Made by a program: the position numbers and the translations under genes. The notes under the pieces were generated by a model. That model did no database searches, had not been told where the DNA came from, and was given only the letters and a program-made list of their open reading frames with translations. This document shows, in pieces, positions 1-10,560 of a stretch of DNA of 38,569 nt (the first letter of the stretch is position 1; each line of letters opens with the position of its first letter). This DNA is from Reticulitermes lucifugus (taxonomy: Eukaryota > Arthropoda > Insecta > Blattodea > Rhinotermitidae). Location: the NCBI GenBank assembly GCA_026260175.1, contig JAKCWW010004938.1, forward strand, positions 1 through 38,569. Direction: 5' to 3'.

Positions 1-260
1 TATCATTTGTTTGGACCAATGAAGAGGGTTTTAGGAGGCAAGAGTTTCCGGAATAATGATGAGTTCATTGCAGCTGTGCAAAGTTGATACACGAGCAACT
101 GAAAACCTTCTTTGAAACTGGAATTAAAAAGCTTCCAGAACGTTGGCACATGTATATGGCAGTCAACAGGGACTACATTGATTAGTGTGTAATACTTTTC
201 CATTTTATTGTGAATAAATTTTTTAGAAACGAATTCTTGTTTAAATTTGAACGACCTTAG
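1..260 (+). mobile_element. mariner element, 3' end (transposase C-terminus plus terminal repeat)
   Basis: Frame 1 reads YHLFGPMKRVLGG followed by KSFRNNDEFIAAVQS. This is the HLFGPLK..LGG..F region near the C-terminus of mariner (IS630/Tc1 superfamily) transposases. A one-base deletion near base 87 shifts the frame. The next frame continues with FFETGIKKLPERW and ends in NRDYID at a TAG at 183-185, which is where mariner transposases normally stop. About 75 bp follow, ending in ACGACCTTAG before a TA (261-262), consistent with a mariner terminal repeat and its TA target. The 5' part, including the catalytic DD34D residues, lies before the window. The frameshift makes this copy inactive. Confidence 0.8.
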
Positions 261-262
261 TA

Positions 263-3097
263 TAAAGACTGGAATCTTCATTGACACCACCATGAGAACC
301 ACAAATCTCACATCTATGCATTCCTTATTTTACAGAAATATAAATTCTCTTTTACACTACGTCTATTAACCCTGATTTAGATTTTAAAAATTCCAGTTAT
401 TTTTCTTTTAACGTGTTTGCTATAATAGGTATATATTGATCCTTTTAAGGCGACAAATAATTTAGAATAATGGCATTATGTTTTCGGTAAGCAGTAGCGA
501 ATATTACAACATATGACAATTTAATTGTCTTCCATGTAGTTGGCGGAAAATAATTATAAGGCTTCATATCGTGTTTAATGTGAAGTTTTTATTAAGATAC
601 TATTTTTATTCTTTGTCAATACTGTATATGACTCAACGATTTTTGCTTCTACTATCGTTACTTTCTGTGCCCCACCCAGTATTTACTCAGTGACACAACG
701 TAACATCGCAGACGACTTCAGCGTTCAGCAATGAAGCCGTGAGTATGTAAAATGTCGCATATTTGGACTATTTTACGTTTTGTTTATTCTCCGGTTCTGT
801 CCTGCACTCTGGCGAAGACCCGTATGTGATTACACTGTTCTGTGCTTAACTTAGGACTAAATGCCTAACATATCAAAGCAAACGTCTCGTAGACATAGAA
901 TGAGAAAACCCTCTATTTGCTCAAAAAGGATTACTCCTATTCTTTTACTTTTTGTGCGTTGAAATGGAAGCAGCAAGCTTCTCCGAAACTTCAGTAACTA
1001 TCAATCGACACACAATAACGCCGCGATGAGTACTTCAAATATCGCAAGATTGCGTCCTCGAATACGAGTATGGCACGTGGCACCATTATGCCAAGTTGCT
1101 CCTGGCATCGAGACTATTGATGTGCGTTACGGCACGGCCGCCCACTGTACCTAAGCACATAAAATATAGCCTACATTACGCGTAAAATATGTCTTGTTCG
1201 AATCCTATAAGTGGGTATCCAGATCCCTTCCTGGGAGTTGCACAGTGACCACTACAGAAAATTCATAGCCACAGCGTTTGCGAGAAATCTTATAAGCCTC
1301 ATAGCATGGATGCAAGTGTTGAAGGATCGACTATTTACTCCTTTTTTTTGACGAAAGTAATTTAAGTAACTTCGATTAGTATACATCATATCGCCGTCCT
1401 AATTCGGCAACTTCTTCTACACACGTGTAGGGCTAAACGGTCGGATGCATACTTACAGGCGTTTGACATATTTTGAATTTGAAAAATACATCTATTATGT
1501 AAGACGAATTATCCAACATGTGGTTCAGCTTATAGCGCGAATAAACTGCGAATTCAGCTATGTTTATTAACACGTTTAGGAAAATAAAATAATATTAAAG
1601 ACATCTTAAGTATACATAATAATTGGTGTTTAAATAATTTCAGAAACATTTGACGTTCTCCATGGAATAAGAAATTCTACATGTAAAATAACACTCAATG
1701 AAAAATTAATGCAGGCCTACGTAATTTTAAATTCCAGCAATAAACATCTGTAGATTTTGGGCTGTCCAAAAATGGAAAATCTGACAGAGCATTATATATT
1801 TTAGTGTAAGAAGAATGCAAATAAGTACCATAATTTAAGAGGCCATTGTCTTACTTCCAAGTTTTGTTAAATGCGATTTTACATAAGCTTAGTTCATCAT
1901 CTTGAACTTTGTTTATTAGACTGTTTGACCCTTGAAGATGGGACCAATAAGTTGTCCCGAAACTTCAGTAAATAGATACCAATCTACGCTGCGTAACATT
2001 TCAAAAGAGCGAAGATCTCTCTTTACAACGCGAGGAAACCTGCAATCACGAATAAAAACAGTAATTTATACATTTTCGTAACATATGACATAAACACCAG
2101 TCCATTGTCGAGCACCGCATCTTGGTACTTTTCCAAGTTCCCTTCAGTGTAGATATATTGACTGTAAAAATTGTGACATAGGAACACAAGTAGTTCACTC
2201 ATTACAGGATTTTATATTTTGATACATATTTGGGAAATATGTCACATTTATGAGAAGTACTTTTTACGGAAATAGAAAGTAAAAACTTAGTAGCAGAAGA
2301 AAATATGCTGAGTTGATGGTGATAACTGGTGATATATTGATTATATAACTGAAAATGTAGAAGCATGCTCCGCCATTAGAAATTAAATTTATTGAATTTT
2401 AGAATTTTCATCATTGGCCTAGCAAGGAATTTTTACCTCCATGCGAGGCTTACCCATGGGCCATATGTACCCGTGGAGTACACGGCCACTTTCCGTAAAA
2501 ATTTTATCAGAAAGCTTGGTTTTAAAGTAAAACACTTTCCTTAAGTCCTGTTTCCTATAATCGTATCCAGAATCAACGCTGTTAACTTACAAATAAACAA
2601 CTGTGATACCAAAGATAAAAATTGTGCTACTTTTCCCAAAATTATGCCACTTTAGCCTTTATTAATACACTGGTGACAGACTGAGAAGGCACCAGATAAT
2701 GTAGATCTCTACAAATTGTCTAACAAAACAAAGTAAATTAAGATATTGAATGTAGAGGCTGTAGCCAAACTTGTTATGTGTTATTATTGTGCTATCTTTG
2801 GCAAAGCTGAAGCATATTTATGTGATGTTACGTTTTCGCAATTAAGCTCAAAATCGCCCGAGAATTTAGCGGCGTTCTCTTTGTGTAACTGAACTTTCTT
2901 TGTGATGGGCTTTTGTTCTCTTGTACTTGTAGGCTCCCATGTTTTGCTTGCTCTTGCTAAGTGGTAGCATCGCCCCTGATTCTTAAGGACCAAACACAAT
3001 AGCTTTTACGTAAGTATTGAATATTCCAAAAGCTAGTTCAATATGCAAGTCACAGAAAATGCGCGATAGACGGACACCTGCATCTATTCTTGCATAG
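263..3097. other. non-genic stretch, no gene recognised
   Basis: I see no coding region, tRNA or clear transposon here. Two short hairpin motifs that end in CGAAACTTCAGTAA lie at about 967-995 and 1932-1970 and are discussed as ribozyme-like motifs. CpG is common throughout. Confidence 0.5.
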
Positions 3098-3099
3098 TA

Positions 3100-3283
3100 C
3101 AGTTGAACCGGGTTATAACGAGATCGGTTTATGCGACACTTCGTCTATAGCGTCAGATATTCTGTGGTACGAATTAATTCCTTACTGTTAACCATAACCT
3201 TATACTCCTCGGTTAGAAAACATTCCTTTATAAAGACACAAAATATTCGGTTTCTTTCCTGACGTTATAACCGAATTTGACTG
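3100..3283. mobile_element. pogo/Tigger-like MITE, 184 bp, TA target duplication
   Basis: The left end reads CAGTTGAACCGGGTTATAAC. The right end, on the other strand, reads CAGTCAAATTCGGTTATAAC, so the terminal repeats match closely. TA lies on both sides (3098-3099 and 3284-3285). A CAGT..AACC...TATAACG end with a TA duplication is typical of pogo/Tigger elements in the Tc1/mariner superfamily. The interior is too short for a transposase, so it is a non-autonomous copy. Confidence 0.75.
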
Positions 3284-3621
3284 TATTTTATATAGATTGA
3301 GTTACTGTCTAAAAAGTTTCCAAAAATAATGTAACGGTGCATTATTGTTGGTAACATTTCAGACCGTAACTCAGTAATAAAGAGGCACGGTAAAAACAGC
3401 GATGTGAAATTTATATAGACTATTTCTTTTTACAAGTGCGTGTTCAATTTTATTATGCTTAAAGCTTCAGTGCCTTCTAGTTATTTCGCTGTTCTCAAAA
3501 GTTCGCGATATACAATTTTTCTAATATCAACCCATGGAAAAATTAAAGTATAAAACAAAATCTGTTACTTCCGAACACATCTTCAAGGTGACCTGGAACA
3601 CTCATCCAACCCTGTTGCAGG

Positions 3622-3918
3622 CAAAAGGTAAAGCAATCTTTATACAGGCCTGGACAGGCCCTTAGTGCTCCAGGAGTTTGAGGCTCCCAGTATTTCTAGA
3701 AAATCGGTACATGAAGGTGGTAAGGTTGTCAGCTCTAAGAACCGGACGCCTTTACCCTCCAGGACCTACCCCTGGTACTCATTTATATTAGAGGCCAAGT
3801 TGACACCAGGGCCATAATGCGGCCGGAAGTATTAAGTCAATGACCTCATCGGGAATCAAACCCGCAACCTTCCGGCTTGTAGCGCCCTGCCTCAACCAAC
3901 TGCGCCACCGCTTACCCC
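3622..3918 (-). mobile_element. tRNA-derived SINE with 14-bp target duplication
   Basis: On the minus strand the element begins GGGGTAAGCGGTGGCGCAGT, which contains an RNA polymerase III A box (TGGCGCAGTTGG). About 40 bp later comes a B box (GGTTGCGGGTTTGATTCCC). A non-tRNA body follows, ending in a TTTACC-type tail. The flanks AACCCTGTTGCAGG (3608-3621) and AACTCTGTTGTAGG (3919-3932) match at 12 of 14 bases and mark the target-site duplication. The copy looks full length. The tRNA-like head is not a functional tRNA, because there is no cloverleaf 3' half. Confidence 0.8.
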
Positions 3919-4146
3919 AACTCTGTTGTAGGTGATGAGCGTAAAAATAAAGACACACGCCAACAAATCCCGTGACATCGCTGGGCAAGGATTATTCCCA
4001 TTCCTGGATAGGATAACGTCTAACGGCGTTAATTGAATTTCTGGCCTTATGCGAAATAGTCCTAACTTATTGAAAAATTTGTTCTCGTTGACTTGAGAAA
4101 ACTCATTTAACTCTTGAGTGAAAAAGTCTGGACCACTTGGACACAG

Positions 4147-4510
4147 CTAGGAGATGATAGCGCACACCAACCTGCTGTAATCAGCACAGTACGTATTGGT
4201 TTCTGCTTCAGTTGGTGGGGGGTTCATTTTTTCCAGTAGAGAAAATTTTGTTTTTTTCACGAATCTGGAGAGACGAAAATGAATTTCATTACACATAAAG
4301 AGATTGTGAATTTCATCCTCATTTACAGGGGTTATGAATTAACGACAGAAATTTATGTGGCTGATTAAATGGCCTTCTGTTAAATCCTGCACTACCTGGG
4401 TCTTGTAGGAGTGGAAGTTTAAGTTGTTGTGTAAACTGCATCACACATTCCTGTCTGAGATCTTTAATGAAGCCGCATGACGTGGCCCAAAACCTTGTGA
4501 ACTCCGTTTC
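4147..4510 (-). pseudogene. IS630/mariner-type transposase remnant (HTH to second catalytic region)
   Basis: Read on the minus strand in broken frames, this gives HAASLKISDRN, then LHNNLNFHSYKTQVVQDL, then NEIHFRLSRFVKKTKF and a final CAIISS before TAG. The order and spacing match insect IS630-like transposases, which have a short HTH segment, a LHFHPYK..VVQEL stretch, and a DEAHFHLSGFVNKQNFRYW block. The catalytic aspartate expected in DEAHF appears as N. Stop codons interrupt the first part. This is an old inactive copy of which only the middle remains. The family call rests on remembered motif patterns. Confidence 0.65.
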
Positions 4511-4759
4511 AGAGCAGCCCCGACAGTTGCCATATGTTCCGCTGATTATTTCTTTGAGCTGAAATTTTTTAAGGGGCGAACCAGTTTTCTCACAAGGGCC
4601 AAACCAGTTTCCTCGAAGATCTTAATGCATATTTTGCAGGAAACTAAACCAGCACAATAAGTAAGATGATTAAAGAAGATCCCGTCATACAAAAAGGCTA
4701 AATGTACTCCCGGAAATCTCCTAAAAGATTTCATTAGAATTTTATGAAGATAAGAAACA

Positions 4760-6317
4760 TGGATGCAGTAGAAATTATATGAAAAATGGATGCAATAGGG
4801 AAGAATATTTTAAATATTGCTGTAGAAAAGAAAGAAATACGATGGCTTCATTGAAAACAGATGTTTTGAAATTAAGACGAATTAGAAGAGAAAGGGATAA
4901 CGAAAATTATCCTTCATATTTAAGTAACTACTATGTAAAAAATACAACTCTCCAGAAATTGGAAAGTTGATAATAGATTTTGTACGTAAAAGATGGCTAA
5001 ATATGATGGAAAATTCATACATAGGAAATTATAAAATTTTACAAATTTAACACAAACAAAGTGTTTAGGAAATAGTTAGGCAAAGTAAATTGGAAAAAAA
5101 TAAAAGTAATTTAAAAATAAAAAAGTATTTGTGTAGGGGAATTTTCACCACGACAAACAGGTATTGAGCGTTGTGCAGTGCCGCGAACTGTGTAATAAGA
5201 ACTGAATTCTAGTGTATAAATATTTATATTTATTTATTTTTACTCCATGTTTTTATGGCATGAGCTGATGGCAGAGGATTTTTGTAGGTTATTTGGAGAC
5301 GCCAAAGAAATAACCGTTGAACGACAGTAATTGTCGCTTCTTTAGAGAGCTGTAATAGCGGATGCACATTGTGCATCAGTCCACTGCTCCATTATTACTA
5401 AATGCTACAGCACAGGTAGCACAACGCAGGTGGCAACATGGCCCCTGTCCAAGCGGTGCCGGAAAAGGACTGATGATCGTCCATTCCTCTGCCGCACTCT
5501 GAAGTTTCCAGCTTTTCGAAAGATCAAAATGCCGTTAATTATTAAAGTCAAGCAGACTGTAAGAACTACAGTTTACTTGTTTCTAAGTACAGGTCTCTCA
5601 TACAAAAGGAACAAAATAGGCGGAGAACAAATCGCTGAAGAAAATACTTTGTTCCGACAGTGAGGAATGAAAATGAGTCAGGTCAAAAGTGCTTAAACAG
5701 GAGCCTTATAATTCATACGCTTCATCAAAATATTATTAGGGTTTTTGAGTAAGAAAGATGAGATGAGAGGGACATAAAGAAGAGGTGAAATGCACACAAA
5801 ATTTCGATTGGGAACTGTTACAAGAGGAGTCCACTTGAGAGGCCTGTGCGTAAGTTGGAGGGTAGTAGCACAATTTGCGTTAGGAATAGAACGTGGGGTG
5901 AGCATGCATTGGATTTAACGGGTTTAGGGTAGGAAATAGTGGCGAACGTCTCTAGATACAAGCATGGACCTTCAGGTTCTATATAAGCGCGCGACAGCGT
6001 AAATTTAGCTTTTACAGACGATACACCAATTTCGAAATTTCGAAGCCGTGTCATAGAAACCTACGTTCGCACACCCAGTTCTCCACTGATATCCGTTACT
6101 ATGCACCTAGAGTGAGTACAAAAACATGGAAACAGGGGGGGGGGAATGAACAACTATTTCTCTGAGGATGTGAAAGAATCGAGGTCGGGTGTCCTCGTCA
6201 AGGGCATAGCCGTAAGCAGTCACTAAGCTCAAGAATATAGATTTCATGTCATATGTCAATCCGGAAATGACCTGACAGGCAGTGCACAAATTAACACAGC
6301 CTATACGGTAATCAGTT
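4760..6317. other. non-genic stretch, nothing recognised
   Basis: Only short open frames occur here and none shows a known domain or coding pattern. There is a small perfect palindrome (GATGCACA-T-TGTGCATC) at 5361-5377. A TATATAA-like string at about 5981 sits in CpG-rich sequence but has no gene downstream. Confidence 0.4.
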
Positions 6318-6420
6318 ATGTGAGCCTGGTAGCATAGCGGTACAGTGAGTAGGTTCGGGAGTGGATGGTTGGCGAATCGGAGTTTTATTCCCAGCAAGGG
6401 CGGAGATTCAAGTCTTTCGG
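6318..6420 (+). repeat. possible decayed tRNA-derived SINE head
   Basis: An A-box-like string (TAGCATAGCGGT) is followed some 50 bp later by a poor B-box-like string (CGGAGTTTTATTCCCAGC). The spacing is right for a tRNA-derived SINE head. The B box departs strongly from GGTTCGANTCC, and I found no target duplication. Confidence 0.3.
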
Positions 6421-6604
6421 GGTGTGACGATGCGTGTTTAATTCTCGGACTGCTAAGTCTGACACCAAGACCGTCACACTGCTGTATCCACCCAGCTTTA
6501 ACAGTGTTCGCACTGTGAATAAAATATGTCGCATTGTAATATCAGCCACCTTTTCTCTCAGTAAGCTTAAAAACATTGATACATACAAGCTTGAACGAAA
6601 TAAT

Positions 6605-6745
6605 ACTGCTTTTGTAAAATTTGATGTTCTCATAGCCGTGAATACGCAGCTTGCTAGTTTTTGGAATGTGACGTCGACTAGTATCTTTGATAAGTAGGCT
6701 ACCAAATGTTTCGGTGAAATCTGCTGCCTACATCTTCAAGGTAGA
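6605..6745 (+). repeat. interspersed repeat fragment shared with 16.5-16.9 kb
   Basis: The string AAATTTGATGTTCTCATAGC, then TTTTTGGAATGTGAC and a TTTCGGTGAAA..TGCTGCC..ATCTTCAAGG tail, parallels the sequence at 16665-16870. The two loci share the order GTTTGATTTTC..., TTTTGGAATGTGACATC, TTTCGGTGAAACCCGCTG. Short open frames in either direction are by-products of the repeat. I recall this as a common cockroach repeat but do not know its class. Confidence 0.5.
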
Positions 6746-7610
6746 AGGGTAAGGAAGCTACGAGGGGAAAACGGCCATGGCATGAGGAAGGAACAATGAG
6801 GCCTACTGGGGTTAAGAGCGGTGTAGGCCTATATGAGTGGAAATCTGTGGGCCTGAAAGATCCTGACAAAGGGAATGATAGAAAGAAAGCTTAGAGGTAA
6901 AACGTAAAAAGTTGAAGATGGGCGCAGCAGGTTCTTTCGAAACGCTAGTACTGCCTGAGTACTGACGGTGCGTGCGTTGAAGTGTGAGATGGCAGTAGAG
7001 GCAGCCCACACTGCTGAGGAGGGACCCTTCAGCCGCCAGACAGTACCAATATCTACCACAATACACGGAAACACGACGTTAGAGGAAAGTTTCTCTTAAT
7101 TTCTACGTTTTATTTATGACGTCACATTAGGAGTATTTGTGGCTTCTTTCAATGAATTCACCTGTTCACAAAATATGTTTGGTAAACAGAACTCAGCACA
7201 AACTGAATTAACTTCTTTGTCCCGCAACCTTGATCGTAGTTCGTATCAGTCATTGTAGTGGAGGGGAAGTCAGAGTAGCGCATTGAATAAACAGAAGGAG
7301 GAAGGGTAAATATTGTTTGTTACTCAGGAGTGCGAATTCGACCTTGGTGGTGCTGTCAAAGAGGGAAGACTTGTCGGTAAGTGTTTGTGATCAGTAACCG
7401 ATGCATTCCAGTTAAAACATATTGGGCTAATGTACAATCGCGTTCTGTGAGGGCGAGTTAAATCTATTATTCCAGACGGAATTCTGTATTTTGTTTTATT
7501 TAGTTCGAGCTGTGCAAAAATTTGACCCTAGGCGTGTTACAAACTAAACACCTAACAAATGGCGACCAGTTGGGAAGTCATAGGGACTTGAGTTGTTGTG
7601 ACATCTGTAA

Positions 7611-7628
7611 TGTGTGTGTGTGTGTGTT
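7611..7628 (+). repeat. (TG)n microsatellite
   Basis: Nine TG units in a row, with no wider structure. Confidence 0.85.
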
Positions 7629-7967
7629 CTCAATGCAAGCTTTTGCCGGGGATACGGGACACACGCCCACGCTGTGAAAGCGAACGGTGTACTATTGAGT
7701 GACGATTGGTAGGAGTCACACTTTACGGGGTCCTTATTTTGTCTGACCCGTATCGTTTGTCACTTTCCGCTGGTTTCATTGAACTGACTCAGCGAGCCGC
7801 TCACATCCGATCTATCGCAAAGTTTCCTATATTTGTATTCGTGCAGAAAATCAACCTTCAGATTTCCTTCGCAACATCGCCTTTATCTGTAAGTCGTACA
7901 TGCTAAATACCGATCCTATCAGCAGTTGCTGTAATTCCAGGCGAAATTTTCCTTGTTTGCAAGTTCC

Positions 7968-8190
7968 ACATACAAAACCAATTTTCAAATACTTGTAAAG
8001 GTTCGAGCAACAGGTTCAGTTCTAGACAGGAAGAAAACACGCAGAGGACATGTCCTGAGGAAAAACTATATGAAATTGATGCTAGATTGGAACATCCCCA
8101 AAAAAAATCTTCCGTTCAACGTTCATAGTAGCGAACGGGCGAGTCTGCAACATCAGCACAAACTGCAAAAAAGCTGCTGCACTGACTTAC
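7968..8190 (+). pseudogene. IS630-like transposase remnant, N-terminal HTH part
   Basis: One frame reads VRATGSVLDRKKTRRGHVLR. The next frame continues with KLYEIDARLEHPQKKS and, after further damage, SATSAQTAKKLLH. This matches the RETGSV.D+K+..R+..VLT.....I.ARLE..P+KSLRRLA...GVS..SA....K.L order at the start of many insect IS630-like transposases, often labelled DUF4817 in gene models. Frameshifts and stops show it is dead. The DDE catalytic part is absent; sequence after 8190 does not continue the family. Confidence 0.65.
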
Positions 8191-8379
8191 GTTATTTTCA
8201 GTTTTCACATTTCTTGTCATGTTTGCTGAACTTCCCTTTACAAATTTGATTTTTAATGCAAAGGTTCCTAAACTAATTTTTACATTACATTTCCCTCTTG
8301 CCTACTTGTAAATTGCCTGAAGATTCTGTGAGATTTCGATTTGAAAAAAAAATTACAGTGTATGCCTAGAGGCTTCATA

Positions 8380-8530
8380 TACTTCGGTTTTCCCCTGTCA
8401 ATTTCATTCCACCGGTGCTCCATTATAACTACATTAAAACTATCATCTTCATCACAGGGTTGCACAATAAGCCTCAAGGCTGCGGTGCGTTCGTAACATC
8501 TGCTGCGGGGCCCTTAAAAATAAAAAAAAG
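8380..8530 (+). mobile_element. 5'-truncated SINE, same family as 8709-8982
   Basis: From TACTTCGGTTTTCCCCTGTC through CACCGGTGCTCCATTA, CATCACAGGGTTGCACAATA and CTGCTGCGGGGCCCTTAAAA, this follows the minus-strand SINE at 8709-8982 in the same order. It lacks the tRNA-like head and ends in an A-rich tail (about 8515-8530). Confidence 0.75.
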
Positions 8531-8708
8531 GGCGTGTCCTAATATGAGGTACTATTCCGTCACATGTCTGGAGAGACTGAAAAAAAAAGACGAAACGGCT
8601 CAGTCTACAAATTTCGTACTGAAACTTACCTCGAATGTTATAGAAACATATATAAAAGTAGCTTTAAAAGTAAAGCAATAGACAAATCACAAGAAGTGAA
8701 CTAGAGCG

Positions 8709-8982
8709 TTTTTTTGTGGTGAAGGGCCCCGCAGCAGCTGCTATGGACACACCGCGGCCATGAGGCTTATTGTGCAACCCTGTGATGAAGATGTTCTTTG
8801 GATTTTCCGTGTAATGGAGCACCGGTGGAATGAAATTGACAGAGGAAAACCGAAGTACTCGGGGATAAACCTGCCCCAGTGACACTTTGTCTACAACAAA
8901 TCCCACATGAGCGGATCCCGGATCGAACCCGGGCCTCCGCGGTGGGAGGCCAGCGACTAACCGCCTGAGCCATGGCACGGCC
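8709..8982 (-). mobile_element. full-length tRNA-derived SINE with 10-bp target duplication
   Basis: On the minus strand it starts GGCCGTGCCATGGCTCAGGC, giving an A box (TGGCTCAGGCGG), and then has a B box (GGGTTCGATCCGGGATCC). The body ends CTGCTGCGGGGCCCTTCACC followed by A residues. AACTAGAGCG lies at 8699-8708 and again at 8983-8992, an exact target-site duplication. The element gives rise to a long minus-strand open frame (RPGFDPGS...) that is not a gene. It is well preserved, and I recall it as a very common American cockroach repeat. Confidence 0.85.
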
Positions 8983-9120
8983 AACTAGAGCGATTTAGTA
9001 AGATTTCTAAGTATCAAAACACAGTAGATAACGTCCATAAGCAAGTGAGTTCTTATAAGCGAACGGACAGAGGAACGGAATAGACGAAACTAATACCCAT
9101 TTGCACGTTTCTGTAAAACG

Positions 9121-9223
9121 TGCTTAAATATAGAGTAGTGTGATAGAGGTTAATCAAGTTAAGTTGTTAATGTGCTTAGATACAGAGTAGTGTGATAGAG
9201 GTTAATCAAGTTAAGTTGTTAAT
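9121..9223 (+). repeat. tandem duplication, two units of 52 bp
   Basis: TGCTTAAATATAGAGTAGTG at 9121 and TGCTTAGATACAGAGTAGTG at 9173 start two units that then both read TGATAGAGGTTAATCAAGTT AAGTTGTTAAT. They differ at only a couple of bases, so the duplication is recent. Confidence 0.9.
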
Positions 9224-9308
9224 CGAAAAGCGGCTAAAAATGGTTTGGGCAAATTACACGACAAATGTAGTTTTTAATTAATTTAATATAATAAAACAAG
9301 ACTCCGTG

Positions 9309-9483
9309 TAGTCTCGTAGATTATGTACCGATGTTTCTAAAGGACCTACTGTCGTTGTTATCAGGGTACATTAATTCACCTGTGTAGTCTGGTAAATATG
9401 TACTGACTTTTCAAAAGAAACTTAACATTGACGATGAAGACAGTAGGTTTCTCTGAAACTTGGGCACAAGTCTACCAGACTAC
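9309..9483. repeat. imperfect inverted repeat with a third partial copy inside
   Basis: GTAGTCTCGTAGATTATGTA ... ACCTACTGTC (9309-9355) is matched by the reverse complement of 9440-9483 (GTAGTCTGGTAGACTTGTGC ... ACCTACTGTC). A third direct partial copy starts at 9384 (GTAGTCTGGTAAATATGTAC). The arms are about 45 bp. I do not recognise the family. Confidence 0.65.
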
Positions 9484-10435
9484 GACACCAAGTCCCAGAC
9501 GACAATTATGCTTCTATTCAAAATCACTGCCGCCAGAACCACAAATCTCACTTGTTTTAAGGCAGTCAATTTCGTAGTTTCACACTTTCAAAAAGTACGT
9601 GTTCCTGTAACCCATTAGATTTTACTGCGGGTTGAATTACAAGCAATACTCTGCTCTAAGGCAGGGGCGTCCATGTTCTCCCGATAGTGTGCCACAAGAT
9701 CAGAAACCCAAATATGCAGGCTACATAATTTTCATTATAATAATGAGAAAGTGTAGCTAGTTAGATATTAACAAGTATGGAATATTTTGCAGAGATTTAA
9801 ATTTAAATTCAGTGACACTCGACAGCATTCAGTTACACAACGGTAGCGTGGGACAAGTGGTCAGTTCCTACTGGTCTACTAGATAATGTGTGTTAATTAC
9901 ATAATATTTTTTCCTTGCTAAAATTCTCAGGTGGGCCGCATTTGGAACGCCCCAGCCCTGTAGCTTTATGTAAGTTACATTATTCGGTTTTAAGAAGTGG
10001 TGTTTCGTGATACAATGATTATGCATGCGGATACTGAGAACAAGACAGGCAATGTACGTATAATGTAATATTGAGGCGCGCTCGCGTAACCATTGTTGCC
10101 GTAGGAAAGCAATAAGTACTAAATATTATGAGTGTGTATCTGCAGCCTTAGTTATCCAGCATGCAAAGCGCATGCGTCATATTATGTTGTCATCTGTGGC
10201 CTGTCTGACTGTATCATATTTTTCCACTTATATCATAAAGGACACAATATTCGGAAAAACTTACTGAATATAAAATGTGTGTTTTGATTTTGTCTAAAAG
10301 ATTTGTCTGTAACATTACTCATTCTAAGAATAATTCAGTGAAATACTATCATAAATGTACATAGATCTTCACGTAAATTACCCGTTACTCGTGTCAGATT
10401 TTAATGAAACTTGAGGTTTCTCGAAAGATTTAAAA

Positions 10436-10560
10436 AATGATCAAATATCAAATTTCATGAAAATCCCTCCCCTGAAAGCAGAGTTGTTCCATGCGGAGGA
10501 CGGACGGAAGACAGAAGTGACAAAGCTAATAGTCGCTTTTTGCAATTTTGCGTAAGCGCC
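10436..10560 (+). repeat. probable retroelement 3'-UTR-like repeat scrap
   Basis: AAATTTCATGAAAATC, then a GGACGGACGGAAGACAGAAG stretch and AAGCTAATAGTCGCTTTTTG, resembles a string seen many times in insect genomes (TTTCATGAAAATCGG ... GGACAGACGGACAGAC ... AACTATAAG). I know it as a dispersed repeat of uncertain class. There is no reading frame. Confidence 0.35.

Noticed and set aside
717..737. ATGAAGCC/GTGAGT as a possible first exon
   Set aside because: Its phase does not fit either of the first two recognised exons, and no further support exists.
1195..1206. GTTCGAATCCT as a tRNA B box
   Set aside because: No A box at the right distance and no cloverleaf.
5975..5990. CTATATAAGCGCGCGAC as a TATA promoter
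   Set aside because: No initiator or gene follows within reach; TATATAA is common in AT-rich DNA.
8664..8984. 106-codon minus-strand open frame
   Set aside because: It lies over a SINE with A and B boxes and target duplication; the frame is a by-product.
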